DNA of 62,176 nt from an uncultured Clostridia bacterium (GTDB lineage Bacteria > Bacillota > Clostridia > TANB77 > CAG-508), in NCBI GenBank assembly GCA_928721915.1, contig CAKMVZ010000008.1, positions 1 through 62,176 on the forward strand. The letters run 5' to 3'. The notes below the pieces were generated by a model that was not told the origin of the DNA, did not search any database, and was given only the letters and a program-made list of their open reading frames with translations. How positions within the stretch are numbered: position 1 is the first letter of the stretch; every line of letters begins with the position of its first letter. Below are positions 18,333-29,055 of the stretch, piece after piece. A program made the translations under genes and the position numbers.

Positions 18333-19579
18333 TTAAATAGAAAGTTTCCAAACTCCTGTATCTTCATCTTTATTTGCTGAAATATCAGATTTTAAAGAAA
18401 CTACAGGTCTTACACTCCAACCTGAATAGTTGTAGTTGTCATTACCTAATGAACCTTGATATCCTACATATACTATTCTCATTTCATTTAAATTAGCAGG
18501 AGAAGCTAACCAATATCCTTTACACTCGTCAACAAAAGAATTATGTGGAAAGTACAAAGTGTCCGAATACCCTGTATTAGTATCGGTTGTTACATTATAG
18601 TATGCTGTAGTTGGTATATCACTATTTCCTATATAATACCCTGTTAAATTTGTATTATTACAATATAAAGGAGTATATCCTTTAGAATTATAACTTTCTA
18701 CCCACATTTCTATTGTTGGACTTCCTATTGCATATTCTGCATAAGTGCTATCTACAAATCCTGTCCAATTATTTGTATTAAGCAATGTTGATACGCATCT
18801 TGCGTTCTCATTTGTACTATAATCTGTCCACATTGTTTGACCAAATAAACGTGCTTGACTTACATCTTGAGCTAAACTTGGTCCTGGGTTCCAATATAAA
18901 CTATAAGTTCCCTCTGTATAAGCTATCATTCCTGTTGTTTCATTATTCAAATAGATTGAATTATTAGGAACATAATCCGCTGATATTAAAAAAACTCTTT
19001 TACCATCATTATAAAATATTCTCCAGTCATTACTTAAATTTTCATCTTCATTTATATCTATTGGATATTCTACATAATCTCCATAATAACTGGCATCTGT
19101 TACTGCGTCCGCAAAATTTTCTTCTGTATCTCCTCCGGAGCCTTCGCTATTTCCTCCATATATTACTTTTGCACTATTTCCACTTGATGTTATTTCTACT
19201 GTAAAATTATAATCTTTATTCTTATATCCTATTATTACTCCATTTTCTGTATTTAATTCAAATTCTTTTAATTTATAATCAGCTGTATTCATATTGCTTT
19301 CTACTCTTTCCTTAGTCATATAATCTTCTAATGATTCATTTGACCCATTTACATATCTTGCTCCACTCCAATCTGCAACAACCGCACTTACTGCCATTTC
19401 AAGCTCAGTTTGCACATTCGCTCTATTAGTCTCATCTGCTGCATTTACTGCTTGATTTAATACTCCATTATCTCCGTACCACAAGGGCAATTGTTACTCC
19501 TACTAAAATCAATAGCACTATTATCGTTATAATAAGTGCAATCAGCGTAATTCCGTTTTTCATAAATTTTCTTTTTCAT
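18333..19579 (-). CDS. Type IV prepilin-like protein with DUF6273-like C-terminal domain, two CGG +1 sites
   Basis: 414 residues read with two +1 steps. ATG 19579 has a GGAGGT RBS. The first site (19553-19555, AAA CGG AAT) yields KIYEK-G-ITLIALIITIIVLL, a class III-type leader with the glycine cut by prepilin peptidase (Gly9), followed by the hydrophobic helix. The second (19474-19476, GTA CGG AGA TAA) yields ALVV-G-DNGVLNQAV (Gly35), the usual ...LGxNGV motif. The C-terminus has YWLASP and WSVRPVVSL motifs as in DUF6273 surface proteins. An internal ATG at 19563 would give MKNGITLI without the first shift, but it lies far from the RBS. Confidence 0.85.
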
Positions 19580-19827
19580 AAGTATTCTTACCTCCTAATA
19601 TTTTTTATTAATCTTTTTTAATTTTGTAATTTTTTATCAATTTTTTAATTAATATTGTAACTTTTTAAATTTTTATCAATTTTCTAACTTACTTTTTATA
19701 CAAAATTTATTTTCTATGACAAAAATAGCATTTAGAAAAACTATATTTTTCTAATATATTGTTAATTTACTACCTAATATTTTTAATTTTTATTTTATCA
19801 TAAAATTTATTTACTGCCTCTACAATA

Positions 19828-19863
19828 AGTTTTATGTAAGTTTATACTTTCTTACATAAAACT
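19828..19863. other. Perfect 13-bp inverted repeat
   Basis: AGTTTTATGTAAG / CTTACATAAAACT with a 10-base loop, in the 760-base gap between the prepilin and the 20347 gene. No T-run typical of a terminator follows. Function unknown. Confidence 0.45.
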
Positions 19864-19940
19864 GGACTCACAGCAGTTATTAAAAACATTAAAAAACATA
19901 TAAAAATATCAAAAAATGTCAAAAATCATTAAAAAACAAA

Positions 19941-19990
19941 AATAGCAATAAAACCTATTGTATCGATGAACAATAAGCTTTATTGCTATT
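19941..19990. terminator. Long hairpin, possible bidirectional terminator
   Basis: AATAGCAATAAA (19941-19952) pairs with TTTATTGCTATT (19979-19990), with an inner TATTG/CAATA pairing. A-rich before and T/A-rich after. No gene touches it, so it may end an unrecognised small RNA. Confidence 0.45.
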
Positions 19991-20122
19991 TAAAAATATA
20001 TTCTCTTTTCTATTAAAACTAATTATAAGTGTGTGTACAGCCACAAGGGTTTCACGATTTGTAAAATTTAAACTTTTCTTTTGTCTATTCACGTTTTTCC
20101 TCACTATTATTTTTTATTTCAT

Positions 20123-20140
20123 ATTGGTTGTATAACCAAT
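20123..20140. promoter_or_regulatory. Operator-like palindrome upstream of the 20347 gene
   Basis: ATTGGTT-GTAT-AACCAAT, 7-base arms with 4-base centre, ~200 bases upstream of the start. It could be a repressor site; no cognate regulator is evident. Confidence 0.4.
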
Positions 20141-20346
20141 TTTACTAAAATTATAACTTTAATATTTTTAATTGTAAATATATTTTTTTATTTTTAAATA
20201 AAAAAATTCATAAATTTTTAATTTTAGTTTTCTCTATGGATTTATTTTTATCCTAATTTTTAAAAATTAGTTTCTTTTTATTTACAAATATTTTTTTATT
20301 TTATATAATATGAAAAATAAAAAAATATTGGAGGTTTTAGTTTATT

Positions 20347-20940
20347 ATGGAAAAACAAGAATTTAATTTAAAAAAAGCTACAACTAGTTTTGCTTTAAGA
20401 TTTGTGATTTTTTGCATAATTTTTATGGCTATTGGAACAATTATAGCGCTTGTAGTATGGGCTTCATCTTTTAATCCTGATTCTACTGACTTGCAAGAAA
20501 CATTTGATGCTGTAAAAGGTTTAGCTTGGGGCTTAGTAATAGTAGATATTATAGTTGCTTTATTATCAACATTAATTGCAACAAAAGGCTCTACTAAAAA
20601 ATTTAAAATAACTGAAAATGATATTAAACCGTTTAAAAGAAATATTGCAATTATTTTAGTTATAGTAACAATTATTATCTTTGCAGTTCATTTACTAATT
20701 GTAAATACTATAAATTCTATGGCTTTAGAAGATACTGGGGCTGATAGTTTATCAGAAATTATTAATGACGCTGAAGATTTTATTTCTGATTTTGGATATG
20801 CAGAAGATGAGCTTGAAGAAGCAACAGATATGTTAAAAAGTTTTCAAAATTCTGAGAGAATTTATGAATTTTCATCAGTAATTTATTTAATTATGATACC
20901 ATTTTCATATTTACTATTAAAAAAGAAAATCGAGAATTAA
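20347..20940 (+). CDS. Unknown four-helix membrane protein
   Basis: 197 residues with hydrophobic helices near 15-37, 57-75, 92-112 and 175-193. An acidic extracytoplasmic loop (ALEDTGADSLSEIINDAEDF) lies between the third and fourth. GGAGG RBS at 20331. No family recognised and no CGG. An AT-only repeat follows the stop. Confidence 0.65.
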   Translation: MEKQEFNLKKATTSFALRFVIFCIIFMAIGTIIALVVWASSFNPDSTDLQETFDAVKGLAWGLVIVDIIVALLSTLIATKGSTKKFKITENDIKPFKRNIAIILVIVTIIIFAVHLLIVNTINSMALEDTGADSLSEIINDAEDFISDFGYAEDELEEATDMLKSFQNSERIYEFSSVIYLIMIPFSYLLLKKKIEN

Positions 20941-21047
20941 TATTTTAATTTTTTAAATTAAAAATTAAAATTAAAATTAAAATTTAAAATTAAATTTAAA
21001 ATTAAAATTAAAAATTTAAATTAAAATTAAAATTAAAATTAATTTTT
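20941..21047. repeat. Low-complexity TTAAAA repeat tract
   Basis: About 107 bases made almost entirely of AATTAAAA-like units between the stop of the plus-strand membrane gene and the shared terminator. It contains no G or C. Simple sequence slippage tract. Confidence 0.8.
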
Positions 21048-21080
21048 AAAACCTCTGCTTAAAATTGCAGAGGTTTTTTT
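21048..21080. terminator. Convergent terminator
   Basis: AAAACCTCTGC / GCAGAGGTTTT hairpin with T-run on the plus strand and A-run before it, between convergent genes. Confidence 0.8.
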
Positions 21081-22332
21081 ATGTGCTTATTTCTGGTCCC
21101 AAAATTTCTTGGACTTGTGTTAATTCTGTTTTTAAAGTACTATATAGAGAACTTCCAATTGATGTATTTCCTGATTCATATTTTGTAATTTCAGATTCAA
21201 TATCTAAAATTTTAAACTTATGAGCTTCTTTTGGAGAAGAATAATTGTACATATAAATTGGTATATAATCTACTGAATCAATTAGAATATCCCCTGTTTC
21301 TATATCTTTAGTAATTTGTATATTTAAAATCACAGATTGCCTTGTATATGATTTATTTTGACCAGACATAAAATTTCCTAATGAATATACAATAAAGCCT
21401 TCTTTTGTAGTTCCATCTTCTAAAGTTATAGTTCTTTTTTCCATTGGCTCTAAACAATGTGAATGTCCACCCAAAATTATATCTGCTCCATTTTGAAACA
21501 AAAAGTCAGCTAATTCTTTTTGTTCATCTGTTGGAGTTAATCTATATTCAACTCCCCAATGCATTATTACACAAATCATATCAGCTTCATTAGAAGCTTT
21601 TACATTTTCTAAATCACTTTTCATTTTATCTTTATCTATTAAATTAATACAAAAATCTTTTCCTGAAGGTACTGGAATTCCATTTGTTCCATAAGTATAA
21701 TTTAAAAATGCAATTTTTATTCCATTTACATCTTTTATTAAATAATTTTTAGCTGCCTCTTCTGAATTATAAGTACCTGTATGAGCAATTCCTATTTTAT
21801 CTAGCTCTGAAATAGTATTTTCAATTCCTACAAATCCTTTATCTAAAGAATGATTATTTGCAGTAGCTAAAACATCAATACCCAATTCTTTTAAATCTGT
21901 TGCCAAAATTTCAGGAGTATTAAAAGTTGGATAGCTGCTATATCCTATTTCTTTTCCTGCTAAAGTCGTTTCTAAATTTCCAATTGCAATATCAGAATCC
22001 ACAAAATACTTTTTTATATCTTCAAATACATATGAAAAATCATAACTATTAGTAGAACTAGTATATGCATCATTATAATTTGTATTATGACACATTATAT
22101 CACCAATAACAGTCATTTTTATAATTTTATCTCTTGGTTTAGTTTCCTGTTTTATAGTAATTTTATTTTGATTTAAACTAGCAACATTATTATTTTCATG
22201 AGTCTTTTTAAATAAATTACTTATTTCAGTTATTCCAAAAAATATTAATAATACGATTAAAGCCATAACAAAAATAAGTAAAAAGGCTCTTCTTTTTATA
22301 ATTTTCTTTTTCTTCCCCATAAAAATTCCCAT
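21079..22332 (-). CDS. CapA/PgsA-like metallophosphatase-fold protein
   Basis: 417 residues. One N-terminal membrane anchor (FLLIFVMALIVLLIFFGI, ~12-32) is followed by a CapA domain: VIGDIMCHNTNY, IAIGNLETTLAG, VLATANNHSLDKG, VIMHWGVEY and ILGGHSHCLEPME. These are the metal-site blocks of the metallophosphatase fold of CapA proteins linked to poly-gamma-glutamate or capsule. Anchored outside the membrane. Either ATG 22332 or the ATG four codons later could start it. No in-frame CGG. Confidence 0.85.
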   Translation of the reverse strand: MGIFMGKKKKIIKRRAFLLIFVMALIVLLIFFGITEISNLFKKTHENNNVASLNQNKITIKQETKPRDKIIKMTVIGDIMCHNTNYNDAYTSSTNSYDFSYVFEDIKKYFVDSDIAIGNLETTLAGKEIGYSSYPTFNTPEILATDLKELGIDVLATANNHSLDKGFVGIENTISELDKIGIAHTGTYNSEEAAKNYLIKDVNGIKIAFLNYTYGTNGIPVPSGKDFCINLIDKDKMKSDLENVKASNEADMICVIMHWGVEYRLTPTDEQKELADFLFQNGADIILGGHSHCLEPMEKRTITLEDGTTKEGFIVYSLGNFMSGQNKSYTRQSVILNIQITKDIETGDILIDSVDYIPIYMYNYSSPKEAHKFKILDIESEITKYESGNTSIGSSLYSTLKTELTQVQEILGPEIST

Positions 22333-22436
22333 CCAATGTTATCTAAATTTTAATAATTTCATAATATCAATCTTAAAATTTTATGTCAAGAGTTTTTTAA
22401 CATAAAGTATCTTTTAAGAGTATATATTTTTAAATA

Positions 22437-22469
22437 GCCAAAAAGGCCGCTTTCTGCGACCTTTTTGGC
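22437..22469 (-). terminator. Terminator of the 22482 gene
   Basis: GCCAAAAAGG / CCTTTTTGGC hairpin directly after the minus-strand stop. Confidence 0.75.
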
Positions 22470-22481
22470 ATTGAACTTTGG

Positions 22482-22934
22482 CTATTTTACATCAAATGTA
22501 ACAACAAGATTATAATCGTCTAAATCAAGATAACATTTAAAACCTTTTCTCTCCAGAGCCTCACAAAATGGTTTTAATAAAAGAATCTCTTTTCCTTGAA
22601 AACCTAGTACTTCCTTATCATATGATTCTAGATTTTTTTCATCTTTAATGAAATCTTTATACCTAGGCACATCATACTCTTCCATACTTTCATTAAATCT
22701 CAAATTCCAGGCATGTGGTATCATTATGGAAAATTCTTGAAAAGTTGGATTTATTGAATTTACGATAACACCAAATTGCGTATAATCAACCATAGCTGCC
22801 CAATGTCCTTTATTATATATTGCTTCTAGTTCATTCCGAACTGCAATAATAAAAAGGTCAGCACAATGATCAAAAATGTCATCCTTTTTTGAATTGTACA
22901 AATTAACGAGTTCCAATACATCATTCACATTCAT
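22482..22934 (-). CDS. Unknown soluble protein with a non-shifting in-frame CGG
   Basis: 150 residues, GGAGGTAGAC RBS, no signal or membrane segment (MNVNDVLELVNLYNSKKDDI ... CYLDLDDYNLVVTFDVK). No family recognised. It uses more G/C-rich codons than its neighbours. At 22836-22838 GTT CGG AAT is in frame and the frame simply continues (AVRNELEAIYNKG). A +1 step here would give GGA ATG AAC TAG, a stop. With the Pr6Pr-like gene it is one of two exceptions, consistent with recent acquisition. Confidence 0.6.
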   Translation of the reverse strand: MNVNDVLELVNLYNSKKDDIFDHCADLFIIAVRNELEAIYNKGHWAAMVDYTQFGVIVNSINPTFQEFSIMIPHAWNLRFNESMEEYDVPRYKDFIKDEKNLESYDKEVLGFQGKEILLLKPFCEALERKGFKCYLDLDDYNLVVTFDVK

Positions 22935-23053
22935 AAATGTCTACCTCCTTAATATAAGCGCCAAAAGTTCAAATTTTATAAAAGAGACTCTATTAAATAT
23001 TTTATCACAAATTACATAATATTACAAATAAAAAACTCTTAAAAAACAACATA

Positions 23054-23081
23054 GGAACTATGAATAAAAATTCATAGTTCC
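23054..23081 (-). terminator. Terminator of spoVG
   Basis: GGAACTATGAAT / ATTCATAGTTCC hairpin ~30 bases after the spoVG stop, with an A-run on the plus strand. Confidence 0.7.
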
Positions 23082-23109
23082 CTTGCTAACAATCAAATAC
23101 AATTAAAAA

Positions 23110-23397
23110 TTATTCTTCAACATTATTACTTGCTTCTTCGCTATCTTCAGCGTTTTCATAAGCTTCTAATATAGCATTTTGAATTTTTTCTCTTGTTTCT
23201 TTGTTAATTGGATGAGCTATATCTTTGAATTCTCCGTTTGGAGTTTTTTTACTTGGCATTGCCATAAATAGCCCATTTTGGCTTTCAATAACTTTGATAT
23301 CATGAATAACAAATTCATTGTCAAATGTTACTGAAGCAACAGCTTTCATTCTGTTTTCTGAATTTACTTTTCTTAAACGTACATCTGTAATTTCCAT
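23110..23397 (-). CDS. spoVG: SpoVG, RNA/DNA-binding regulator
   Basis: 95 residues from ATG 23397 (MEITDVRLRKV). GAGGTG lies nine bases upstream, so the GTG in it is the Shine-Dalgarno, not the start. Family blocks: RMKAVASVTFDNEFVIHDIK, GLFMAMPSKK, FKDIAHPINKETREKI. SpoVG is a small nucleic-acid-binding regulator of septation and sporulation in Firmicutes. The acidic tail is short. No in-frame CGG. Confidence 0.95.
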   Translation of the reverse strand: MEITDVRLRKVNSENRMKAVASVTFDNEFVIHDIKVIESQNGLFMAMPSKKTPNGEFKDIAHPINKETREKIQNAILEAYENAEDSEEASNNVEE

Positions 23398-23512
23398 TTT
23401 ATTCTGCACCTCTTTCTTTTTGTTTATACATATTTATCTATATGTACATTTATATTATTCGCCATGAAAACATTTTTTCCTTCATATTTTTACATTTTTT
23501 TATTAATTTTAT

Positions 23513-24904
23513 TTAATTTTTAACTAACATTGGTCCAAGATTCGTAATAGTACCTGCTCCAAGTGTTATTACAATATCGTTTTCTTCGGCCTCTTCTTTA
23601 ATTAATTTTACTATATCTTCAAACTCTGAAATATACATTGCCTTTTTGCCATTTTTTTCAATTTCATTTTTTAAATCATTAGATGAAATTGTTCCATCAT
23701 CTTTTTCTCTTGCTGCATAAATATCTGTAACTATAATATTATCAAACTCACTTAAAACTTTTGCAAAATCTTTTAAATGTGTTTTTGTTCTAGAAAATGT
23801 ATGCGGCTGAAATATAACCCATGATTTATTATATTTTTTATTTTTTACTGCATTACAAGTTGCTTTAATTTCTGTTGGATGATGTGCATAATCATCAAAA
23901 ACTCTTATATTTTTACCAAATTTTCCTTTAAACTCTAATCTTCTCGCTGCACCTGTAAATTTTTTTAAACCTGATTTTATATTTTCTTTTGAAATATTAT
24001 AATAATCAGAAACAGCAATAACAGCCAAGCTATTTAAAATATTGTGTTTTCCTGTAACCGATAATTCTATTTTTGTATAAAAATCTCCATTTTTATATAC
24101 ATCAAATATTCCAAATCCATTATCATCAAAATCAATATTTTTTGCAACAAAGTCTGCATTTTCATTATTTATTCCATAACTTAAAAATTTTGCTTTTGTA
24201 TATTCTTTTAATTTTAAACAATTTTCATCATCACCATTTACAACTAAAAGTCCGATTTTCATCTACTAATTTTGCAAAATCCTCAAAAGCTTTTACTACA
24301 TTTTCAAAAGTTTTATAATAATCTAAGTGGTCATTATCTATATTTAAAACTATTGCTGTATTTGGAAAGAAATTTAAAAAATTGGCTTTATATTCGCATG
24401 ACTCTAATATAAAATATTCACTTTTTCCGTATTCGATAATTTCCATCTATTAAATTTAAATATGCCCCAACTTCAATTGAAGGATCTAAATTAGCTTCTA
24501 AAAAACAACTTGATATCATTGATGTTGTTGTTGTTTTTCCATGTGTTCCAGAAATACATATTGCTTCTTTATATTTTTTTGTTAAAAATCCAACAAATTT
24601 TCCTCTTCCTATAGTTGGAATTCCGTTTTTCTCTAGCTAACTTCATTTCAACATCATCTTCAGGAATAGCTGCATTATAAATAATTAAATCTGCATTTTT
24701 ACAATCTTCTAAATTATGTCCAATTACAGTTCTAATTCCATGCTCATTTAATTTTTCTGTAATTTGGCTACTATTTAAATCTGAACCTGTAACAGTATAC
24801 CCCCAAGATTTTAAAGTTTCTGCAACAGCGCTCATACTAACTCCGCCAATTCCAATTAAATGAATATTTTTAAATTTTTTAAGATCATCAATTTCTATAT
24901 CCAA
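23513..24904 (-). CDS. murC: UDP-N-acetylmuramate-L-alanine ligase, three CGG +1 sites
   Basis: MurC, 463 codons when read with three +1 steps; it adds L-Ala to UDP-MurNAc. It has the Rossmann start HLIGIGGVSMSAVAE and the ATP loop GTHGKTTTTSM. The sites are 24623-24625 (AAA CGG AAT, restoring LAREKGIPTIGR, Gly94), 24427-24429 (ATA CGG AAA, restoring NYRIGKSEYFILE, Gly159, conserved) and 24252-24254 (AAT CGG ACT, restoring VDENGLLVVNGDD, Gly217). Without shifts the product ends before the ATP loop at about residue 111. MurC is essential, so near-quantitative recoding is implied. Confidence 0.95.
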
Positions 24905-24980
24905 AGTAAAAAACCTCCAAATAATTTATTTTAGATATTTTATAACATAAACTAAAATTTGTCTATAAAATAATACAAAT

Positions 24981-26172
24981 TTACTGCATATATGGAATCA
25001 TTATATCTGCAAAAACTCCATATCCAATTTTAGGATCTGAAACTAATACATTTGTTACAACTCCGAATTATTTTACCATTTTGAAGTATTGGGCTTCCGA
25101 GAAAGTCCTCTTATTATTCCACCTGTTTTAGATATAAGTTTTTCATCTGTAACTTTAATTACAAAACTTTTATTATTTTCATTATTATTTATAAAAATTT
25201 TTTGTATTTCAATAGAATATTCTTTAGTTTTTCCATCTATATCTGACAAAATTGTAGCTTTTCCTTCTTTTATTTCACTTCTTAAAGCTACTTCTAATGA
25301 CTTATAATCTGTCAAATTTAATAAATTTAAATTTGAAATATTACCATATAAACCAAATTCAGTATTTTTAGTTATATTTCCAATAATTTTATCATCATTT
25401 ATTGCACCTTTAACTTCACCGCGGACTTCCAGCAGTTCCTTTAGTCAAAGAAATTAATTTTGTTTGAGTTATTTCACCTTTTTCAATAGTTAAAAGCTCT
25501 CCAGTATCTGAATCTACAATTCCATGACCTAAAGCTGCAAACTCAAGAGTTTCTGGATTATAAAAACAAATAGTTCCAACACCTGTTGCACCTTCTTTAA
25601 CCCATAAGCCAATTTTATATTCATTTTCTCCTGTTTTAATTGGATTAATTACTTCTTCTTTAATATTCCCATCAATATTTTCTACAGTAACTTTTAAACT
25701 TTCTCCATTTACTAAATTAATCTCATTCCTTAAATCTTCTATTGTTTTTATATCCTTGTCATTTATTTTTATTATCCTATCCCCAGATTCTAAATTTGAG
25801 CTGTCATCAATTGATTGTATTTTTCCATTAATATCTTCAATTTCTGAAAATCCAACAATCATAACCCCATCAATATAGAGCTTAATTCCTGTCATTTTGC
25901 CGAACTGGAACTAAATAAGTTTTATCTAGCACAGTTAAATCAACGTCTTTTACTCCAATATTTCCAAGTTCTAAAGACAATTTATAACTAGATTTATTAT
26001 TTTGTGATGATACTAAAGTCTCTCCTTTTAAATTTAAAAATGGGCAAAGTTTAAAATAACTTAGGTTCTCATTATATGTTATGATTGAACTTGGAAAATT
26101 GCTAATATTAATAAAATAACAATATATAATTAATAAACAAAAAATGGCAATTATTTTCTTAAAATTTTTCAT
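24981..26172 (-). CDS. spoIVB: SpoIVB sporulation serine protease, four CGG +1 sites
   Basis: 395 residues read with four +1 steps. An N-terminal membrane segment, a PDZ domain (DIKTIEDLRNEINLVNGESL) and an SA-type serine protease domain are present. SpoIVB starts pro-sigma-K processing across the forespore membrane. The sites are 25900-25902 (VPVGKMTGIKL, Gly91), 25419-25421 (GSPGEVKGAI, Gly251), 25097-25099 (RGLSGSPILQ, Gly358 inside the catalytic SGSP) and 25063-25065 (KIIGVVTNVLV, Gly369). All four glycines fit conserved family positions. Unshifted, the protein ends five codons after the first site. Confidence 0.95.
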
Positions 26173-26200
26173 AAGAATATAATAACCATTTTTTTAGAAT

Positions 26201-28452
26201 TTATTTATAATATATTTTTATTGATTTTAAAACTGTTCCGAGTATTTTTAGCAAAACTAATACTTATATTATTTGAACCTTGAACACCACTTAAAACATC
26301 AGTTATATTAAATGTAATAGTTCTTCTTGCCTCAGATGTAGTTGGAACTGTTGCTTGATAGCTTCTACCACCAATTGATAAAGTTAAAACATCTGTATAA
26401 ACATTTGTAGTATCGTTTGAAGTATTTTCAATAACTACTTCTACTTGATAAACCTCTGATAAGTCTCTTGTATTATATGAATTACTAAAGCTAGTACTTT
26501 TAACGTCACTATTTGTATTAAAAATTTGATATCCATAATTTGTATCATATTCCAAAGATTTATACAAATTATTTCTTTCTTTTCCAATTGCTACTCTATA
26601 TGCACGCTTTTTACTGCTAGAAAGATAATTAATAGTATCTTCTAAATTAGCATTACCTGTTATATTCTCTCCGAGCTTCAGTTAAAAAATCATAATTTGA
26701 ATTTACTATACAATTATAATCTAAATAAGCCTTATGATCATAAGTATATCTTCCTAATTCGCTATCATAAATTTTATCATATTTTATCTCTTTAGACTTA
26801 AATGAAATATAGTATTCAGTTTCTTCTAAATCTTCACAATCTAATCTATGTGCTGTTTCAAAAGAATAATTATCTGTCAAATCTGTATAAACCGGAAGAG
26901 TCGTTCCATCTTCCTGAATTACATTTGCCTCATGTTTTATTGGTACATAATAAATTTCATTTGTAGTAACTGTAATTTCGTTATTTACACTTGTTGCAAT
27001 TGCATAATTGTTATAATATTTTAAACCACAATTTAAACCTTGCATAAAAGTTACTATAGAAACATTATTTAAAATTTTATCCCATTCTGTTTCAGAAAAT
27101 ATTGGCATATTATATTCTCTCATTGAAGACATTTGAGAATAAGATACCATTGCTAAAGCTAAATTATAATTTATTGAATTTTTTATTACATTTCTTTTAT
27201 GCTCATAAAAATCAGATTCTTCATCTTCTGGATTTTGAGACACTGAAAAAATTGTATTTGAATCAGAAGAAAAATCATATATTAAGCTTGAAATTAAATC
27301 TGTGTCTCCAAAACCAATATCTTCAACATTTCCATCTACAATAAGACTAATTCCACTATTTTCTATATCACTTTCTTTAAGTTCACTTAAATTTGCATAC
27401 ACCCAACCAGAAAACATATATGCTTTTGCATAATATTCTATTGAATCCAAAGCATCTTGATTTACTAAGCCATTCATATCACTAGAATCTTTATTTGAAA
27501 TAATAGTACCATCATTTAATGTAACTTTAACTTCTGTATCACTATTTATTAAACTAGTAATCTCATCTTCAGAATACGTACTCCAACTTATATTATTTCC
27601 ACCAACACTAATAGAACTTACAAGATCATTTGAAATTAAATATCCAGATTTTGCATAATAAACATCACCTATTGTACCTGTAATTGATAAAAAGTTATCT
27701 AAAGTATAATTAATTGCAACTTGGACATCACGACCATTTGAAGTTCCTGAATATTCAGCAGAATATGCAACAAATGATTTTAAAATATAATCTTTAATAT
27801 AATAAGTATCAGAAGCTTGGCCACTACTATGCAAAACTGTACTGTATGTTCCATCTTGATTTTGATATAAAAGTTCACCATATTCTGATCTAATATTTTC
27901 TGGTAAACTAGTAAAATTAACTTTATCTCCACTTTGCGCTTCTGTTGAATCTTCTAAATATGTAATTGAAGATTCATCAAATGTATAAATTCCAATTGTT
28001 TGTCCATTAGAATTTACTGTTCCACTATAACTTACTCCAAAGCTATCTGTACTAATAGTCTGTCCATAGGAATCTGTACAAACTACAGGACTACTTGCTG
28101 GAGAATAAATATAATATCCATCATATAATGTATATAAAATAGCTGGAATATATGGCTGAATAAAACTTTTGCTTGCATTTGAATATCCTAAATTGGTTGA
28201 CAATGTCGTTAAAAAAATATTATTAGATGCTTCAATAATACTTCTTAAAGAATCTGCAACTGTAGATAAATCCTCGTTTGCAGTATTTATCTCTAAAGCA
28301 GACATTGAATCATATGTAGCATCTAATAAACTTGAATCATAAGAAAGCTGCAAGCTGATAGTATCAACTTGCCTCTGAATATAATATGAAGTTATTAAAA
28401 TGATTGGCAAAAAAATTATCGCAAAGATAACCGTCAAATGTTGTAATTTCAT
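26201..28452 (-). CDS. Large secreted protein of the Tad-like cluster, two CGG +1 sites
   Basis: 749 residues with two +1 steps. One N-terminal membrane helix (LTVIFAIIFLPIILITSYYI) is followed by a long extracellular Ser/Thr/Tyr-rich region with no recognised enzyme motif. Sites: 26671-26673 (GCT CGG AGA, restoring LTEAGENITGNANL, Gly594) and 26238-26240 (ACT CGG AAC, restoring FAKNTGTVLKSIK, Gly738, near the end). It is the last gene of the pilus-like operon, 35 bases after the next. The topology suggests a TadG-like or minor pilin role; that is an inference. Confidence 0.75.
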
Positions 28453-28487
28453 TTGCTAACTCCTTCTATTTACTTATCCTAAAAAAA

Positions 28488-29027
28488 CTAATTAGAACCT
28501 GTGCTAGATACTAATCCAGATGCTTGAGCTGCTATCTGATAATTTCCATTTCCACTTATTGAGTAAAATACACCTCTAATTGTTTGAGCTAGAGTTTGAT
28601 TATTATTTTTTGCACTAACAGAAATAATATCTCCTTCTTTCATCAAATAAGTTCCAGCATTACTTCCTGCTGTATCAGAAAGATAATTCATAATTTGTGA
28701 TGTATATACAGAATAATAGATATTTTCGCCTATTACAGTTCCATTTGTCCATGCAGATTTTTTACCAACATTTTCATCTAATACTTTTACTTCAATCTCA
28801 ACATCAAAAGTATTTCCAGTAGCTTCTAAAGTTGAAATCATTGTATTATAATCATCCATTGTTATTTTTCCAGCTGCTCTTGTAGTATCTACAAATTCAC
28901 TAACTGCAGTTTGAGCCGTAAGTTCTGCAATATCATCACTTCTTTCTGCAATTGACATTAGTGGAAAAACAAACATTAAAATTGCTGCTAAAAAAATTGC
29001 TACAATTGTAATTAAAGAATCACTCAT
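28488..29027 (-). CDS. Single-helix secreted protein of the Tad-like cluster
   Basis: 179 residues. MSDSLITIVAIFLAAILMFV is a hydrophobic N-terminal helix with almost no positive leader, followed by SIAERSDDIAELTAQTAVSEFVDT and a mixed extracellular domain. Its place and topology suggest a TadE/F-like or pilin-like component. No prepilin cleavage glycine is visible. No in-frame CGG. Confidence 0.6.
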   Translation of the reverse strand: MSDSLITIVAIFLAAILMFVFPLMSIAERSDDIAELTAQTAVSEFVDTTRAAGKITMDDYNTMISTLEATGNTFDVEIEVKVLDENVGKKSAWTNGTVIGENIYYSVYTSQIMNYLSDTAGSNAGTYLMKEGDIISVSAKNNNQTLAQTIRGVFYSISGNGNYQIAAQASGLVSSTGSN

Positions 29028-29055
29028 TTCTCTTTTTTCCTTTCCATTTTACTTT

